In this document: positions 9,110-18,262 of the stretch, piece by piece
How the letters are laid out: each line of letters opens with the position of its first letter
Numbering within the stretch: the first letter of the stretch is position 1
Source: Caulobacter sp. AP07
Lineage (GTDB): Bacteria > Pseudomonadota > Alphaproteobacteria > Caulobacterales > Caulobacteraceae
DNA: 64,000 nucleotides
Reading direction: 5' to 3'
Assembly (NCBI RefSeq): GCF_000281955.1
Contig: NZ_AKKF01000239.1
Coordinates: 48,522 to 112,521 of the forward strand
Notes under the pieces: model-generated
Databases searched by the model: none
What the model was told of the DNA's origin: nothing
The model's input: only the letters and a program-made list of their open reading frames with translations
Made by a program: the position numbers and the translations under genes

Positions 9110-10456
9110 TCACGCCGAGACCCGGCCGGGCGCGAACAGGTCGATCGGCAGCTCGATGCCGCGCGCGCGCAGCACCTCCATGAGCCGGGGCCGCACGCCG
9201 GTGGCCTCGTACTGGCCGACCACCTTTCCGTCGGTCCCGCGACCGATCCGCCGGAAGCGGAAGATTTCCTGCATGCAGATGACGTCCTCTTCCATGCCCG
9301 AGATCTCGGAAATCGAGACGATGCGGCGGGCGCCGTCCTCCATGCGCTCGGCCTGGACGACGACGTGGATGGCCGAGGCGATCTGGCCGCGGATCGAGCG
9401 GGCCGGGATGTCGAGCCCCGCCATGCCGATCATCTGCTCGACGCGCGACAGGGCGTCGCGCGCGGTGTTGGCGTGGACGGTCGTCATCGAGCCGTCGTGG
9501 CCGGTGTTCATCGCCTGCAGCATGTCGAAGGCTTCGCCCGAGCGGACTTCGCCGACGATGATCCGGTCGGGACGCATGCGCAGGGCGTTGCGGACCAGTT
9601 CGCGCTGCTGCACTTCGCCCTGGCCCTCGATGTTGGCGGGCCGGGTCTCCAGCCGCCCCACATGCGATTGCTGCAGTTGCAGCTCGGCGGAGTCCTCGAT
9701 GGTGATGATCCGCTCGTGGTCGTCGATATAGGCCGACAGGGCGTTGAGCAGGGTGGTCTTGCCCGAGCCGGTGCCGCCCGAGATCAGCACGTTGCGCCGC
9801 GCCTGGACGATGGCCTCGAGCACCATCGCCATCTCCTGGGTGATGCTGCCCAGCTCCACCAGGCGGCTCATGGCCAGGGGCACGCGCGAGAACTTGCGGA
9901 TCGAGACCAGCGGCCCGTCCACGGCCAGCGGCGGGATGATGGCGTTGACCCGCGAGCCATCGGCCAGGCGGGCGTCGACCATCGGCGCGGACTCGTCCAC
10001 CCGCCGGCCTACCGCCGCGACGATCTTGTTGATGATCCGCACCAGGTGCCGGGTGTCCTGGAAGCGCACGTTGGTGCGCTGCAACCGCCCGGCCCGCTCC
10101 ACATAGACGGCCTCGTGGGTGTTGATCAGGATGTCGGTGATGCTGTCGTCCTTCAGCAGCGGCTCCAACGGCCCCAGTCCCAGAAGTTCGTCGAGGATCT
10201 CGTCGATCAGGAGGTCGGTCTGGCCCGGGGTCAGCAGGCGCTTTTCCTCGGCCAGCAGGCCGATCACCGCGCCGCGGATCTCCATGCGCAGGGTCTCGCG
10301 CGGGGTCCTGTCCAGCAGGCTGAGGTTCAGCAGATCGATCAGCCGCTGGTGCAGCCGCACCTTCAGGCCCAGGGCGTCGTCGATCGGCGTGGTCAGCGGA
10401 TAGTCCGCCGGAACCGCCGTTGCTTCGATATGTCGGGACTCGTCGTTCCAGAACAT
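9110..10456 (-). CDS. cpaF: Tad pilus assembly/retraction ATPase CpaF/TadA
   Basis: A 448-residue secretion ATPase of the VirB11/TadA family. The Walker A motif [12 protein letters not shown] is near residue 225, the Walker B region ([16 protein letters not shown]) near residue 300, and the His box (MTTVHANT) near 327. In Tad pili this single hexameric motor powers pilin extension and retraction. It is seven bases downstream of cpaE and just upstream of tadB. Confidence 0.93.
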   Translation of the reverse strand: MFWNDESRHIEATAVPADYPLTTPIDDALGLKVRLHQRLIDLLNLSLLDRTPRETLRMEIRGAVIGLLAEEKRLLTPGQTDLLIDEILDELLGLGPLEPLLKDDSITDILINTHEAVYVERAGRLQRTNVRFQDTRHLVRIINKIVAAVGRRVDESAPMVDARLADGSRVNAIIPPLAVDGPLVSIRKFSRVPLAMSRLVELGSITQEMAMVLEAIVQARRNVLISGGTGSGKTTLLNALSAYIDDHERIITIEDSAELQLQQSHVGRLETRPANIEGQGEVQQRELVRNALRMRPDRIIVGEVRSGEAFDMLQAMNTGHDGSMTTVHANTARDALSRVEQMIGMAGLDIPARSIRGQIASAIHVVVQAERMEDGARRIVSISEISGMEEDVICMQEIFRFRRIGRGTDGKVVGQYEATGVRPRLMEVLRARGIELPIDLFAPGRVSA

Positions 10457-10463
10457 GACAGCC

Positions 10464-11681
10464 TCACCTTCCCATGACGGCGGCGGCCGGCCCGGCGTGG
10501 ACGGGCGCGACGACCTCGGCCAGGCGGGCGATCGCCGCCTCGATCTTGCTGCCGCGCCGCAGGGCGCTCAGCGCCACGCCCTCGTCGATGGCCTGGTGCA
10601 TCAGCCGGCGGTCCTCGGGGATCACCAGGTCGAACGGGCGACCGATGGCCTGCTGGGCGGCCTTCAGCGAGATGCCGCTGGCGCTCTCGGATTCGACCTG
10701 GTTGCAGATCAGGGTGACGGGGATGTCGTCCAGGGCCTGGGCGGCCAGCATGTGCAGCTGCCGGCGGGCCAGATAGACGTGCGGCACCGACAGGCGGGTG
10801 ACCAGCAGGATGCGCTGCGACTGGCGCAGCAGCCGGTTGGTCCACGCGGTCCACACCGTCGGCAGGTCGATCAGGGTGATCTCGAAATCCCGGCGAAGCC
10901 CCGCCAGCAGGCCGTCGATCAAGGCCGGGTTCAGGGTCTCGATCGGCATCAGGTCGTGCGGTGCGGCCAGCACGCAGGCGCCGCTGCGGTGCGACGGCAG
11001 GGACGAGGCGAAGGGCACCTCCTCCACGGCGCCGCCGGCCGCCAGCACCTGGGCCACGGTCACCGTGTCCGGCACGTCGAGATAGAGGGCCGCCGCGCCC
11101 ATCTGCAGGTCGAGATCGGCCAGGCAGACGCCGGCCAGGGCCGGGTTGACGGCCAGCATCACCGCCAGCTGGGCCGCCAGCGAGGTCGCCCCGACCCCGC
11201 CCCCGGCCTTCAGCAAGGTGACGACCTCGCCGCGCCGCCGCTGGGCGCGACCGGTGTCGAGGCGGCAGAAGATCCGCTCCAGGGCGATGGCCAGGGCTGT
11301 GTCGGTGACCGGCGCGGGCAGCACGTCCGCCGCCCCCAGATGGATCAGTCGGCGCGTGGTCTCGATGTCGGCGGCCCGCACCAGCACCAGCACCTCCACC
11401 CGACCGGCGCTGGCGGCGACGCGCGTGGCCAGCCGCTCCTGTTCGGCCACGTCGGCGGCGTCCAGGCCGACGATCAGCAGATCGAAGGTCTGGGCCGCGC
11501 GCTCCGGCCAGGCGCCGTCGAGGACCTGGAAGGTGACGGCCGGGAACATGGCCGACAGCATGGCCACCGGCGGTTCCGGGCCAAGGCCCGGCCCGCACAG
11601 GCCCACGCGCCAGGCGCAAGGCCGCCTGGGCGCGGCGACGGGATCCTCTGTCTTCGGCCGTCCGAAATGGAGCAGGCTCAT
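10464..11681 (-). CDS. cpaE: Pilus assembly protein CpaE/TadZ (ParA/MinD-like ATPase)
   Basis: A 405-residue protein with an N-terminal receiver-like domain (to about residue 140) followed by a MinD/ParA-type ATPase domain. The deviant Walker A is seen in KAGGGVGATSLAAQLAV near residue 155. TadZ/CpaE proteins mark the pilus assembly site, often a cell pole, and recruit other Tad proteins. The start overlaps the stop of the upstream TadE/F gene by four bases. Confidence 0.88.
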   Translation of the reverse strand: MSLLHFGRPKTEDPVAAPRRPCAWRVGLCGPGLGPEPPVAMLSAMFPAVTFQVLDGAWPERAAQTFDLLIVGLDAADVAEQERLATRVAASAGRVEVLVLVRAADIETTRRLIHLGAADVLPAPVTDTALAIALERIFCRLDTGRAQRRRGEVVTLLKAGGGVGATSLAAQLAVMLAVNPALAGVCLADLDLQMGAAALYLDVPDTVTVAQVLAAGGAVEEVPFASSLPSHRSGACVLAAPHDLMPIETLNPALIDGLLAGLRRDFEITLIDLPTVWTAWTNRLLRQSQRILLVTRLSVPHVYLARRQLHMLAAQALDDIPVTLICNQVESESASGISLKAAQQAIGRPFDLVIPEDRRLMHQAIDEGVALSALRRGSKIEAAIARLAEVVAPVHAGPAAAVMGR

Positions 11682-12271
11682 GAAAGGCTCTCCCCGCTAA
11701 GTGTCGACGCCGTCGCCGGCAAGGTGAACGGCTGAACGCCGAAGATCTGGAGGGCCGCGCTCTGGAAGGTCACGCCGGTCAGGCTGACCGTGACCAGAGG
11801 CTCCATGTCGGGCGCGTAGGGGTTGCCCACCTTGCCCAGGCCGACATGGCGATAGGTGATGACCACGTTGGCGGCGGCGATGTCGGGGTCGTAGGCCTGC
11901 ATCTTGGCCAGCACCGCGTTAAACGTCGTGGTGTCGAAGCCTGGGCTGCCGCCGCTGCCGACGATCTGGGTGCAGGTCGAGCCCGCCCCCGTGCATCTGA
12001 AGGCCATGTCGGGCACCACCTGGCCGCCGCCCAAAGTGGCGGAGCCGTCGTAGTTGGCCATGTAGGTCGCGATGATCGGGCTGACGACGGCCAGGCGCAC
12101 GCCCTCGCGGGTGGCGGCCTTGGCCGTGTTGATGCGCCAGGCCAGGCGGCCCATGTCGACGACGCCCAGCAACATCGAGACGAACACCAGGCACACCAGG
12201 CCGAACTCGACGGCGGTGGTTCCCCGCTGTTCACGGACCAGGCGGGAGAAGAGGCTGGCGCGGCGCATCAT
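11678..12271 (-). CDS. TadE/TadF-family minor pseudopilin
   Basis: A 197-residue protein with the short cytoplasmic leader and prepilin-like helix of TadE/F proteins (REQRGTTAVEFGLVCLVFVSMLLGVVDMGRL), in which G-TTAVEF gives the cleavage glycine and the Glu at +5. The remainder is a periplasmic domain with one cysteine pair (FRCTGAGSTC). These are minor pilins needed for pilus assembly. ATG 12271 overlaps the stop of the upstream tadE gene as ATGA, so it is preferred to GTG 12280. Confidence 0.82.
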   Translation of the reverse strand: MMRRASLFSRLVREQRGTTAVEFGLVCLVFVSMLLGVVDMGRLAWRINTAKAATREGVRLAVVSPIIATYMANYDGSATLGGGQVVPDMAFRCTGAGSTCTQIVGSGGSPGFDTTTFNAVLAKMQAYDPDIAAANVVITYRHVGLGKVGNPYAPDMEPLVTVSLTGVTFQSAALQIFGVQPFTLPATASTLSGESLS

Positions 12272-12768
12272 TCGGTCCACGCTTGCTGGGCGCTGACCGA
12301 GAAGGTGGTCAGGCTGACGCCGGTCAGGCCGCCGAAGGCGTCGATATAGGGCGGCGAGGCCGTCACCTTGACGACCGGCACATTGGCCATGTCCTCGTAG
12401 CGGCCCAGATAGGTTCCGCCCGCGTTGCTGACGCAGCTGACCGTGACGACGACGCTGGCGTCGCTGGTCCAGTTGGCGATCAGGGGCCCGCCGGTCGCGG
12501 TGATGTCGCCGGTGCGCGCCAGGTGCTGCACATGCAGTTGATCGCTCGCCGACAGCCCCGCGCAGGTCATCGGCAGGGGGGCGGCGTAGCGAGCCGCGTC
12601 ACGCACCGCCGAGACGGCGATGTGGTAGTTCCAGAACAACCGCCCGACGCCGATGAAGGCGAACATCAGCAGCATCAGGAACGGCAGGACCAGGGCGAAC
12701 TCGACCGCCGCCGAGCCGCCGCGCCCGGCCAGGAACCGGCGCAGGTGGGGGGCGATCCGGCTAATCAT
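12268..12768 (-). CDS. tadE: TadE-family minor pseudopilin
   Basis: A 166-residue protein with a basic leader and the prepilin-like segment GGSAAVEFALVLPFLMLLMFAFIGVGRLF (cleavage glycine, Glu at +5), then a periplasmic domain with two cysteines (MTCAG, SCVSN). It overlaps the tadG stop by eight bases and the following TadE/F gene by four, so the three genes are translationally linked. Confidence 0.83.
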   Translation of the reverse strand: MISRIAPHLRRFLAGRGGSAAVEFALVLPFLMLLMFAFIGVGRLFWNYHIAVSAVRDAARYAAPLPMTCAGLSASDQLHVQHLARTGDITATGGPLIANWTSDASVVVTVSCVSNAGGTYLGRYEDMANVPVVKVTASPPYIDAFGGLTGVSLTTFSVSAQQAWTE

Positions 12769-14242
12769 AGAGCCGCACCGAATAGAGCTTGGTCTCCGCG
12801 CCCACCGACGAGACGTCGGTGGTGGCGCCGATCACCTCGCCGTAGATCGTGTTGTTGACCGCCGGCGCCGTCAGGAACAGGTCGACATAGGAAATGATGT
12901 GCACGGTCGAGCTGCCGTGGACGTTGTCGGCCTTGCAGTTGGCGACCACGACCGAGATCGTGCGACGGTCGGGCGTGGACTGGGAGCCCAGCTTGTTGCA
13001 CTGGGGCGCGGCGTAGTCGTGCGAACCGCTGACGGCCGTCTGGCCGTCGGAGAACGCGCCGGCCGGCGTGGCGATCGCGCCGCTCAGCATGGCCAGCTCC
13101 CACTTGTAGACCTGGTAGCGGGTCGGGGACGTGCCGCCGGCCGCCGGGGCGGGTCCGTAGGCGGCCCAGCCCGAACCCGTCGCGCCGGCCGGGACCTGCG
13201 GGATGTAGGTGCTGGGCGTGATCCCCGAATGGTTGGTGGCGAAGTACTTGGCGGCGTTCCAGACGCCCGTGCCGACCACGTTCGCGGTGGTCTGGTCACA
13301 GTCGAGCGGGAAACTCATGCCGCCGGCGACCGCCGTGGCGTTCGCGCAGGAATTGTCGGGCGTCGAGACGGTCGGCGTGCAGGCGCTGTTGCCGGCGGCG
13401 GTCTTGCCGCCGATCATGGTGTTCATGGCCGGGGCGAAGAAGATGTCGTTCTTGTTGCCGCCCGCCGACGACTTGTAGATATCGAAGCGGGTGTTGAACC
13501 AGTCGTCGGCCGAGGCGATGTTGCCAGGCTGCGTCTGGGCCGTCGTGCCGAAGCACTCGGTCAGCGGCGGGTTGCGGCCCATGGCGTTCTTGACGTCGGC
13601 CGCGCCGGACCCCACCGACAGGAAGCCGAAATTGCCGGGGCCCCATGCGCCGTTGCCGCCGGGCGGCGGGGTCAGCAGGAAGCTGTGGCCGATATAGGCG
13701 TCGCCGTCGAAGGTCAGGTTGCCGCCGACTTCCGTCGGATTGCAGATCAGCAGCGGCGGCACCTTGCAGATCGCCGTGCCGTAGCCGGCCACCGCGTGGG
13801 CGGTGGCGTTGAAGCCGGTGGCCCCGGTCAGCATCCCGAACACCAGGCCCAGCGACCGCGGCGTCAGGTTGATGCGGATGAACTGGGCGCCCGCATCGGT
13901 GGTGGCCACGACGTCCGGCGCGCGGGCGCTGAGGAAGGCGATGTCGGCGGGCACGACCGCGACATTGGTCTCGAAGGCGTCGGCCAGGGCCTCGCGGTTG
14001 CCGACCAGGCTGCCCATGGCCGCGGACTGCGCCCGCCCCATCGCGCCGGAGCTTCCGTCCAGCTGGCTGGCCCCAGCCAGGGCCGCGGCGTCGACGGCGC
14101 TTTCCAGCTCGGCCCTCAGGGCGTAGGCGCGGCTGATGTCGTAGGCCAGGCCGCCGATCCCCACCAGGGCGATCAGGGCGACCCCCGTGAGGGCCGCCAC
14201 CGCGCCGGACTGGTCATGCAGAAAACGTTGGACGAGTGACAT
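12761..14242 (-). CDS. tadG: TadG-like pilus assembly protein
   Basis: A 493-residue protein with an N-terminal TadG segment (FLHDQSGAVAALTGVALIALVGIGGLAYDISRAY) followed by the typical ALRAELESAVDAAALAGA helix and a large periplasmic region rich in Gly, Asn and Cys. The N-terminal module is the 'putative Flp pilus-assembly TadE/G-like' domain. Many TadG proteins have a von Willebrand factor A domain; a MIDAS (DxSxS) signature was not evident here, so this may be a TadG with a divergent C-terminal domain. It lies two bases after the cpaD-like gene. Confidence 0.8.
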   Translation of the reverse strand: MSLVQRFLHDQSGAVAALTGVALIALVGIGGLAYDISRAYALRAELESAVDAAALAGASQLDGSSGAMGRAQSAAMGSLVGNREALADAFETNVAVVPADIAFLSARAPDVVATTDAGAQFIRINLTPRSLGLVFGMLTGATGFNATAHAVAGYGTAICKVPPLLICNPTEVGGNLTFDGDAYIGHSFLLTPPPGGNGAWGPGNFGFLSVGSGAADVKNAMGRNPPLTECFGTTAQTQPGNIASADDWFNTRFDIYKSSAGGNKNDIFFAPAMNTMIGGKTAAGNSACTPTVSTPDNSCANATAVAGGMSFPLDCDQTTANVVGTGVWNAAKYFATNHSGITPSTYIPQVPAGATGSGWAAYGPAPAAGGTSPTRYQVYKWELAMLSGAIATPAGAFSDGQTAVSGSHDYAAPQCNKLGSQSTPDRRTISVVVANCKADNVHGSSTVHIISYVDLFLTAPAVNNTIYGEVIGATTDVSSVGAETKLYSVRLYD

Positions 14243-14244
14243 GA

Positions 14245-14568
14245 TCAGTTACCGGGCGATCCGCCTTTCGCCCCTCCCTTGATTTCGACGCTGGAGGTCG
14301 AGGCAGAAGCCGGCTGAATGACCTGGTTCTTGCCGTAGCGGGTGGCGGCCAGCGCCGCCCGGGCCCCGTCGCCGCCCGGCTGCAGCACCCGGTCGTAGCG
14401 GGCCTCGGGATCGGCGATCTGGGCGGCCAGGTTGGCGCGCACGGCGTTGCCGAAATCCGGGCTGAGGTCGCGGCTGGCGTCGGCGCAACCGGCCATGGCC
14501 AGCAGGGCGGCCAGGGCCGTCAGGGGGCGGACGATCATCCTAGTGGAGCACATAGCCATAAGGTCCAT
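14245..14568 (-). CDS. Short CpaD-like pilus lipoprotein
   Basis: About 107 residues with a lipobox LLAMAGC, then ASRDLSPDFGNAVRANLAAQIADPEARYDR, which resembles the C-terminal signature of CpaD proteins (SPDFG..VR.N..A...DP). Ordinary CpaD has about 200 residues, so the usual N-terminal half is absent. ATG 14568 has a strong GGGAGGGG site; ATG 14538 is a second possibility that gives a more compact signal peptide. It overlaps the cpaC end. In Tad systems CpaD is an outer-membrane lipoprotein assisting the CpaC secretin. Confidence 0.7.
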   Translation of the reverse strand: MDLMAMCSTRMIVRPLTALAALLAMAGCADASRDLSPDFGNAVRANLAAQIADPEARYDRVLQPGGDGARAALAATRYGKNQVIQPASASTSSVEIKGGAKGGSPGN

Positions 14569-15979
14569 CGACCCCTCCCTTGGCGTTTCCGGTCAGGAGC
14601 ACGCGATCTTCGGGCGACAGGGCGCCCTTGCCTGACTGGGTCCTGCCCAGCAGGAACAGTTCGGTGTCGGAAGGCGGCACGAAGCCGTCGGCGGGCGTCG
14701 CCATCTTGCCGCGCGTCGGCCGGACCAGGTGCGGCGTGACCACGATCACCAGCTCGGTCTGGTTGCGCTGGTAGCTGGTCGAGCGGAACAGGGTCCCCAG
14801 CACGGGCAGGTCGCCCAGCATCGGGAACTGGCGGATCTGGTTCTGGTAGTCGTCGCGGATCAAGCCGGCGATCGTGAAGGACTCGCCGTCCCTCAGCTCG
14901 ACCGTGGTCTTGGCGCGCCGCACCTTGATGCCGGGGATGCGCAGGCCGTTGCTGACGAACGAGCTGTTGGGGTCGATGCTCGAGACCTCGGGATTGACCA
15001 CCAGGTTGATCATGCCGTCCTGCAGCACCGTCGGCGTGAAGGCCAGGGCGATGCCGAACTGCTTGAACTCGACGGTGATGGTCGTCAGGCCGCCGCTCTG
15101 GTTCTGGGCGACCGGCACGGGAAACTCGCCGCCGGCCAGGAAGTTGGCCGTATCGCCCGACATGGCCGTCAGGTTCGGCTCGGCCAGGGTCTTGACCGCG
15201 CCCTTGGTCTCCAGGGCGTCGAACAGGACGTCGAGGTCGACGTCGCCGGCCCGCAGCGGGAACTTCAGCAGGCCGAAGCTGTCGAGCACGCCGCCGATCA
15301 CCCCGGTGTCGCCGGTGCCGATGACGAACTTGTGGTAGCTGGGCGAGGTCGGGTCGGCGGTGGCGACGTTCAGCCGCAGGGCCTTGGCGGTCGCCCGCTC
15401 CATCTCGACGATGCGCACCGACAGGGTCACCTGCTGCGAGCCCTGCACCGTCATCAGGTTGACCACCTGCCCGGGAGCGAAGCTCTCGGCCAGGGCGGCG
15501 GCGCGGCCGGCGGCGGCGCCGCTGCTGACCGGACCCGACAGCAGGATCGACTGGTTGCTGGCGGCCACCGCCAGGCCATCCTCGCCGGGCATGATGTCGT
15601 GCAGGCGCTGCCGCAGCGTGTCGACGTCGGCCGTGACGATCACGTTGGCGGCGGCCAGCAGCGAGCGGCCGGGGCCGTAGACGGTGAGCGTGGTGGTCCC
15701 CAGCTTCTTGCCCACCACATAGACCGAACGCGCGGTCAGCGGCAGGACGTCGGCGGTGTCCGGGTTGGCGACCATCAGGTCGGTGTAGGGGCCAGGCAGT
15801 TCCAGCACCTGGGCCTTGCCCACCGGCACCCCGACCTCGACCCTGCGGACAGAGGTCTCGGAAACGGCGGCGGCGGGCTGGGCGAGGCCGGTCGCGGGAA
15901 GCGTGGTCGCCAGGCTGGCGGCGGCGAGCGCGAGGCCGCAGGCGACCGCGGGGCGGACCAGCAGGAGTTTTCGGGTCAT
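14540..15979 (-). CDS. cpaC: Tad pilus secretin CpaC/RcpA
   Basis: A 479-residue secretin subunit: signal peptide (LLLVRPAVACGLALAAASLATTLPATGLAQ), an N-terminal BON/N0-like domain near residues 60-130, and the C-terminal secretin domain (VKTLAEPNLTAMSGDTANFLAGGEFPVPV, then PMLGDLPVLGTLFRS and ELVIVVTPHLVRP). It forms the outer-membrane channel for the pilus. The frame is open to GTG 16054, but ATG 15979 directly precedes the signal peptide and is preferred. Confidence 0.9.
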   Translation of the reverse strand: MTRKLLLVRPAVACGLALAAASLATTLPATGLAQPAAAVSETSVRRVEVGVPVGKAQVLELPGPYTDLMVANPDTADVLPLTARSVYVVGKKLGTTTLTVYGPGRSLLAAANVIVTADVDTLRQRLHDIMPGEDGLAVAASNQSILLSGPVSSGAAAGRAAALAESFAPGQVVNLMTVQGSQQVTLSVRIVEMERATAKALRLNVATADPTSPSYHKFVIGTGDTGVIGGVLDSFGLLKFPLRAGDVDLDVLFDALETKGAVKTLAEPNLTAMSGDTANFLAGGEFPVPVAQNQSGGLTTITVEFKQFGIALAFTPTVLQDGMINLVVNPEVSSIDPNSSFVSNGLRIPGIKVRRAKTTVELRDGESFTIAGLIRDDYQNQIRQFPMLGDLPVLGTLFRSTSYQRNQTELVIVVTPHLVRPTRGKMATPADGFVPPSDTELFLLGRTQSGKGALSPEDRVLLTGNAKGGVDGPYGYVLH

Positions 15980-16050
15980 GGTCAAGCGTCCGGTTGCGCG
16001 CGGCGTCCGGCCGCGCAGGCAGGGATGGAGCGGGATAGGCGGGGCGGCGG

Positions 16051-16935
16051 TCACAGCGCCACCTGATAGCCGGTGGTCACCACGCCACGGGTCACCCGCA
16101 CTTCGGTGGCGCGGGGCTCGAGGCGGGGAGCGGCGGCGCGGCGCGGAGCCGGAGCCGGGGCGCGAGCGCGGACCGGCATGGCCGGCGCCGCGACCCGCGG
16201 CGATCCGCCGCGCGCCAGGTCGGCCACGGTGGTGACCTGGCGCAGAAGGGGCGCCTGGTCGGAGATCTGCCGCAGCGACAGCGACACCGCGCCGACGGCC
16301 TGGGCCAGGGTGATGACCTGGGCCTGGTCGGGCGTCACCTCGACGGTGATGGCCTTGACCACCACCGGCTTGTCGGCCGCCTGGTTGTCGGACTGGTCCA
16401 CGCCCACGACACGGACATTCTCGGCCAGCACCTGGGTCAGGCTGGTCTCCGGCGCGTTGGAGTCCGCGCTGCGGGTCAGCAGGACGTCCACCCGGTCGCC
16501 GGGCAGGACGAAGCCGCCGACGCCGGCGACGTCATTGGCGCGCAGCGACACCGCGCGCATGCCCTCGCCTAGGGAGCCGGAAAGGTTGGCGCGCCCACCG
16601 GGTCCGGAGACGCGGTCGGGCAGGACGGGTTCGTTGGACCCGATGTCCTTGAGCACGATACGCGCGCCGCCCTGGGCCGAGGCGGCCTCGGCGACGGTGC
16701 GGAAAGCCCCGGGAGGAACGGCGTCGGCAGGATAGCGGGCTACCTTGAGCACCGCCGGTTGCAGCTTGAAGCCCCGGGCCAGCGGCTGGGAGGCCACGAC
16801 CACGGGAATTGAGCCCACGTCGCGGGCGGCGGGCTCGGCGTTGTGAGCCGACCCCAGATAGACCCGGGCGGCGAGAACGGCTCCCAAGCCGAGCACGACC
16901 GCGACGGCCAGCGAAACGACGGTTCGCGTTTGCAT
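16051..16935 (-). CDS. cpaB: Flp pilus assembly protein CpaB/RcpC
   Basis: A 294-residue protein with an N-terminal membrane anchor (RTVVSLAVAVVLGLGAVLAARVYL), an SAF-like domain (residues about 45-110, PVVVASQPLARGFKLQPAVLK) and the RcpC domain (AVSLRANDVAGVGGFVLPGDRVDVLLT). CpaB/RcpC is a periplasmic partner of the secretin. The C-terminus is a basic Ala/Pro/Arg stretch. GGGGAGGGG lies just before ATG 16935, favouring it over GTG 16941. First gene after pilA, separated from it by about 90 bp. Confidence 0.88.
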   Translation of the reverse strand: MQTRTVVSLAVAVVLGLGAVLAARVYLGSAHNAEPAARDVGSIPVVVASQPLARGFKLQPAVLKVARYPADAVPPGAFRTVAEAASAQGGARIVLKDIGSNEPVLPDRVSGPGGRANLSGSLGEGMRAVSLRANDVAGVGGFVLPGDRVDVLLTRSADSNAPETSLTQVLAENVRVVGVDQSDNQAADKPVVVKAITVEVTPDQAQVITLAQAVGAVSLSLRQISDQAPLLRQVTTVADLARGGSPRVAAPAMPVRARAPAPAPRRAAAPRLEPRATEVRVTRGVVTTGYQVAL

Positions 16936-17026
16936 GCGCACCCCTCCCCAGCTCGGCGACGCGACCTCTCGGGCCCGCCGCCTGGATCGGCGACGCGGCG
17001 TGCGGGCCGCGTCGCCGACAGTTCAG

Positions 17027-17209
17027 TCAGCAGTTGGCGGCGGTCGGGTTGGCGACGCAGTTGGCCGCGTCGGTGATCGCCTGGCCGATGTTCGTGCCCA
17101 GCAGCACGGCGGCCACCGCGATGGCGCTGCCGATGATCGCCAGGATCAGCGCGTACTCGGCCGCCGCAGCGCCCTCTTCCTCGAGAATGAAGTCACGCAG
17201 AATATTCAT
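17027..17209 (-). CDS. pilA: Flp/PilA-family type IVb pilin
   Basis: A 60-residue pilin precursor, MNILRDFILEEEG followed by AAAAEYALILAIIGSAIAVA: a 13-residue leader ending in Gly, then a mature chain with Glu at +5 and Tyr at +6, exactly the Flp pattern processed by CpaA. Two cysteines lie near the C-terminus (NCVANPTAANC), which could form a disulphide in the fibre. GAGGT is nine bases before the ATG. It is the first gene of the pilus locus and has a CtrA box and a hairpin upstream. Confidence 0.9.
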   Translation of the reverse strand: MNILRDFILEEEGAAAAEYALILAIIGSAIAVAAVLLGTNIGQAITDAANCVANPTAANC

Positions 17210-17235
17210 GGACCTATACCTCGCTATTATTGACC

Positions 17236-17253
17236 ATCCCCAAGTTTGGGGAT
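17236..17253. promoter_or_regulatory. Palindrome ATCCCCAAG/TTTGGGGAT in pilA leader
   Basis: An 18-bp near-perfect inverted repeat between the CtrA box and the pilA ribosome-binding site. In the pilA transcript it would fold into a hairpin about 12 bases before GAGGT; on the plus strand it is followed by TTTTT. It could be a leader hairpin or an operator; a related CCCAAATTGGG palindrome lies at 5030-5040. Confidence 0.5.
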
Positions 17254-17297
17254 GTTTTTGAGAAGAGGACACCCCCTTCGGGTCCACATTTAAGGTC

Positions 17298-17312
17298 TTA
17301 ATGGATTGTTAA
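17298..17312. promoter_or_regulatory. CtrA box TTAA-N7-TTAA upstream of pilA
   Basis: TTAATGGATTGTTAA is a perfect match to the Caulobacter CtrA full site, with a further TTAA at 17290-17293. It is about 90 bp before the pilA start, the usual arrangement for CtrA-activated pilin transcription in Caulobacter. Cell-cycle control of this pilus is therefore likely. Confidence 0.75.
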
Positions 17313-18140
17313 GTAAATAGATATTGGTACGTAATCAATGTTACATATATTAAAATCGAATATTTAGTTAGTTCGCATCATGTGGTGAGGAATGATTATC
17401 ATTTGGATCGCGCACCCGGCGATTAGTTCAACCGCGAAACGCTCTAAGGCCTGAAGATAAACACTGGAAGTTGGTGCACAACTTCTGGGATACCCAGGCC
17501 AAACGGCGTCGATGGAGGCACGGCGGCGCTTCAAAGCATTGTGATCAAGCGCGACAGGCCGGCGACATCGATCAGCGCCATGACCCTGGCGGTCGGCGCC
17601 CCGGGGCAACTCCCCCTCCACGCCGCCGATGCGTTCGCCGCAAGCCCCACCCGACGCCAAGCCAGAGCGCCCACACCGGCGCCAGCGCAAGGCCCCGGCG
17701 CACGAACCGCACATGCCAATGCTCCAAGATTGAATAGCAACGACGCATTATGGAGCTTTCCAAAACATAAAATTGAGATAGTTGTATCTACAAATGTCCC
17801 AATCTGAAGTATCTGTACAATTTTCGTAGATCACTCACAGTGACTACTTTTATCTAGACGCATATACTATTGACATAACCCGGAACCGGGATGATCTCTA
17901 ATTACTGTTTCGCTTCGCGTTGGCGAACGCGGACCGAGTGGGCGGCAACGGTCGTGGACAAGGGAGGCCTGCCCCCTCCCCCGTCTCCCCGCGTTCACGA
18001 GGCCGCGCGCGCCTCCGGCATCGACGCTGGAGTTCTCCCCAGCACGCTCTGGCGTCGATGCCGTGACGGCGCGGTGACCGAACTGTCGATCGACGACCTC
18101 TACCGACGGCAAGACCGGCGCCCACGCCTTCGGGAGACGC
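17313..18140. other. Intergenic region between pilA and the GH28 gene, no supported gene
   Basis: About 830 bp with no open frame showing family features. 17320-17460 and 17720-17900 are AT-rich, the middle is of ordinary GC content. The short frames that exist (for example minus strand 17364-17714) are Arg/Gly-rich with no protein-like pattern. CCCGGAACCGGG at about 17879 is a palindrome of unknown role. Confidence 0.5.
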
Positions 18141-18143
18141 CGC

Positions 18144-18206
18144 CATGCGCGTTCGGCATGATCGGCGCCGGCATCGGCATGGGCGTCCGCCGCACCGCTC
18201 CCCTAG
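18144..18206 (+). promoter_or_regulatory. LysR-type promoter of the GH28 gene
   Basis: ATGCG-CGTTC-GGCAT at 18145-18159 (one mismatch to ATGCC-N5-GGCAT, with T-N11-A preserved), a second GGCAT at 18176-18180 exactly 21 bp downstream of the first, and CTAG at 18203-18206. This is the same layout as at 19763, 20832 and 27553. It leads into the GH28 gene about 57 bp downstream. Confidence 0.65.
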
Positions 18207-18262
18207 ACTGGCCGCCAGCGGCGCGCAGTCGTCGCGGCGATGGCCTTGGGGGAAACGCACCG

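Noticed and set aside
17364..17714. Possible gene in the pilA-GH28 gap
   Set aside because: Arg/Gly/Cys-rich translation with no conserved pattern and no ribosome-binding site.
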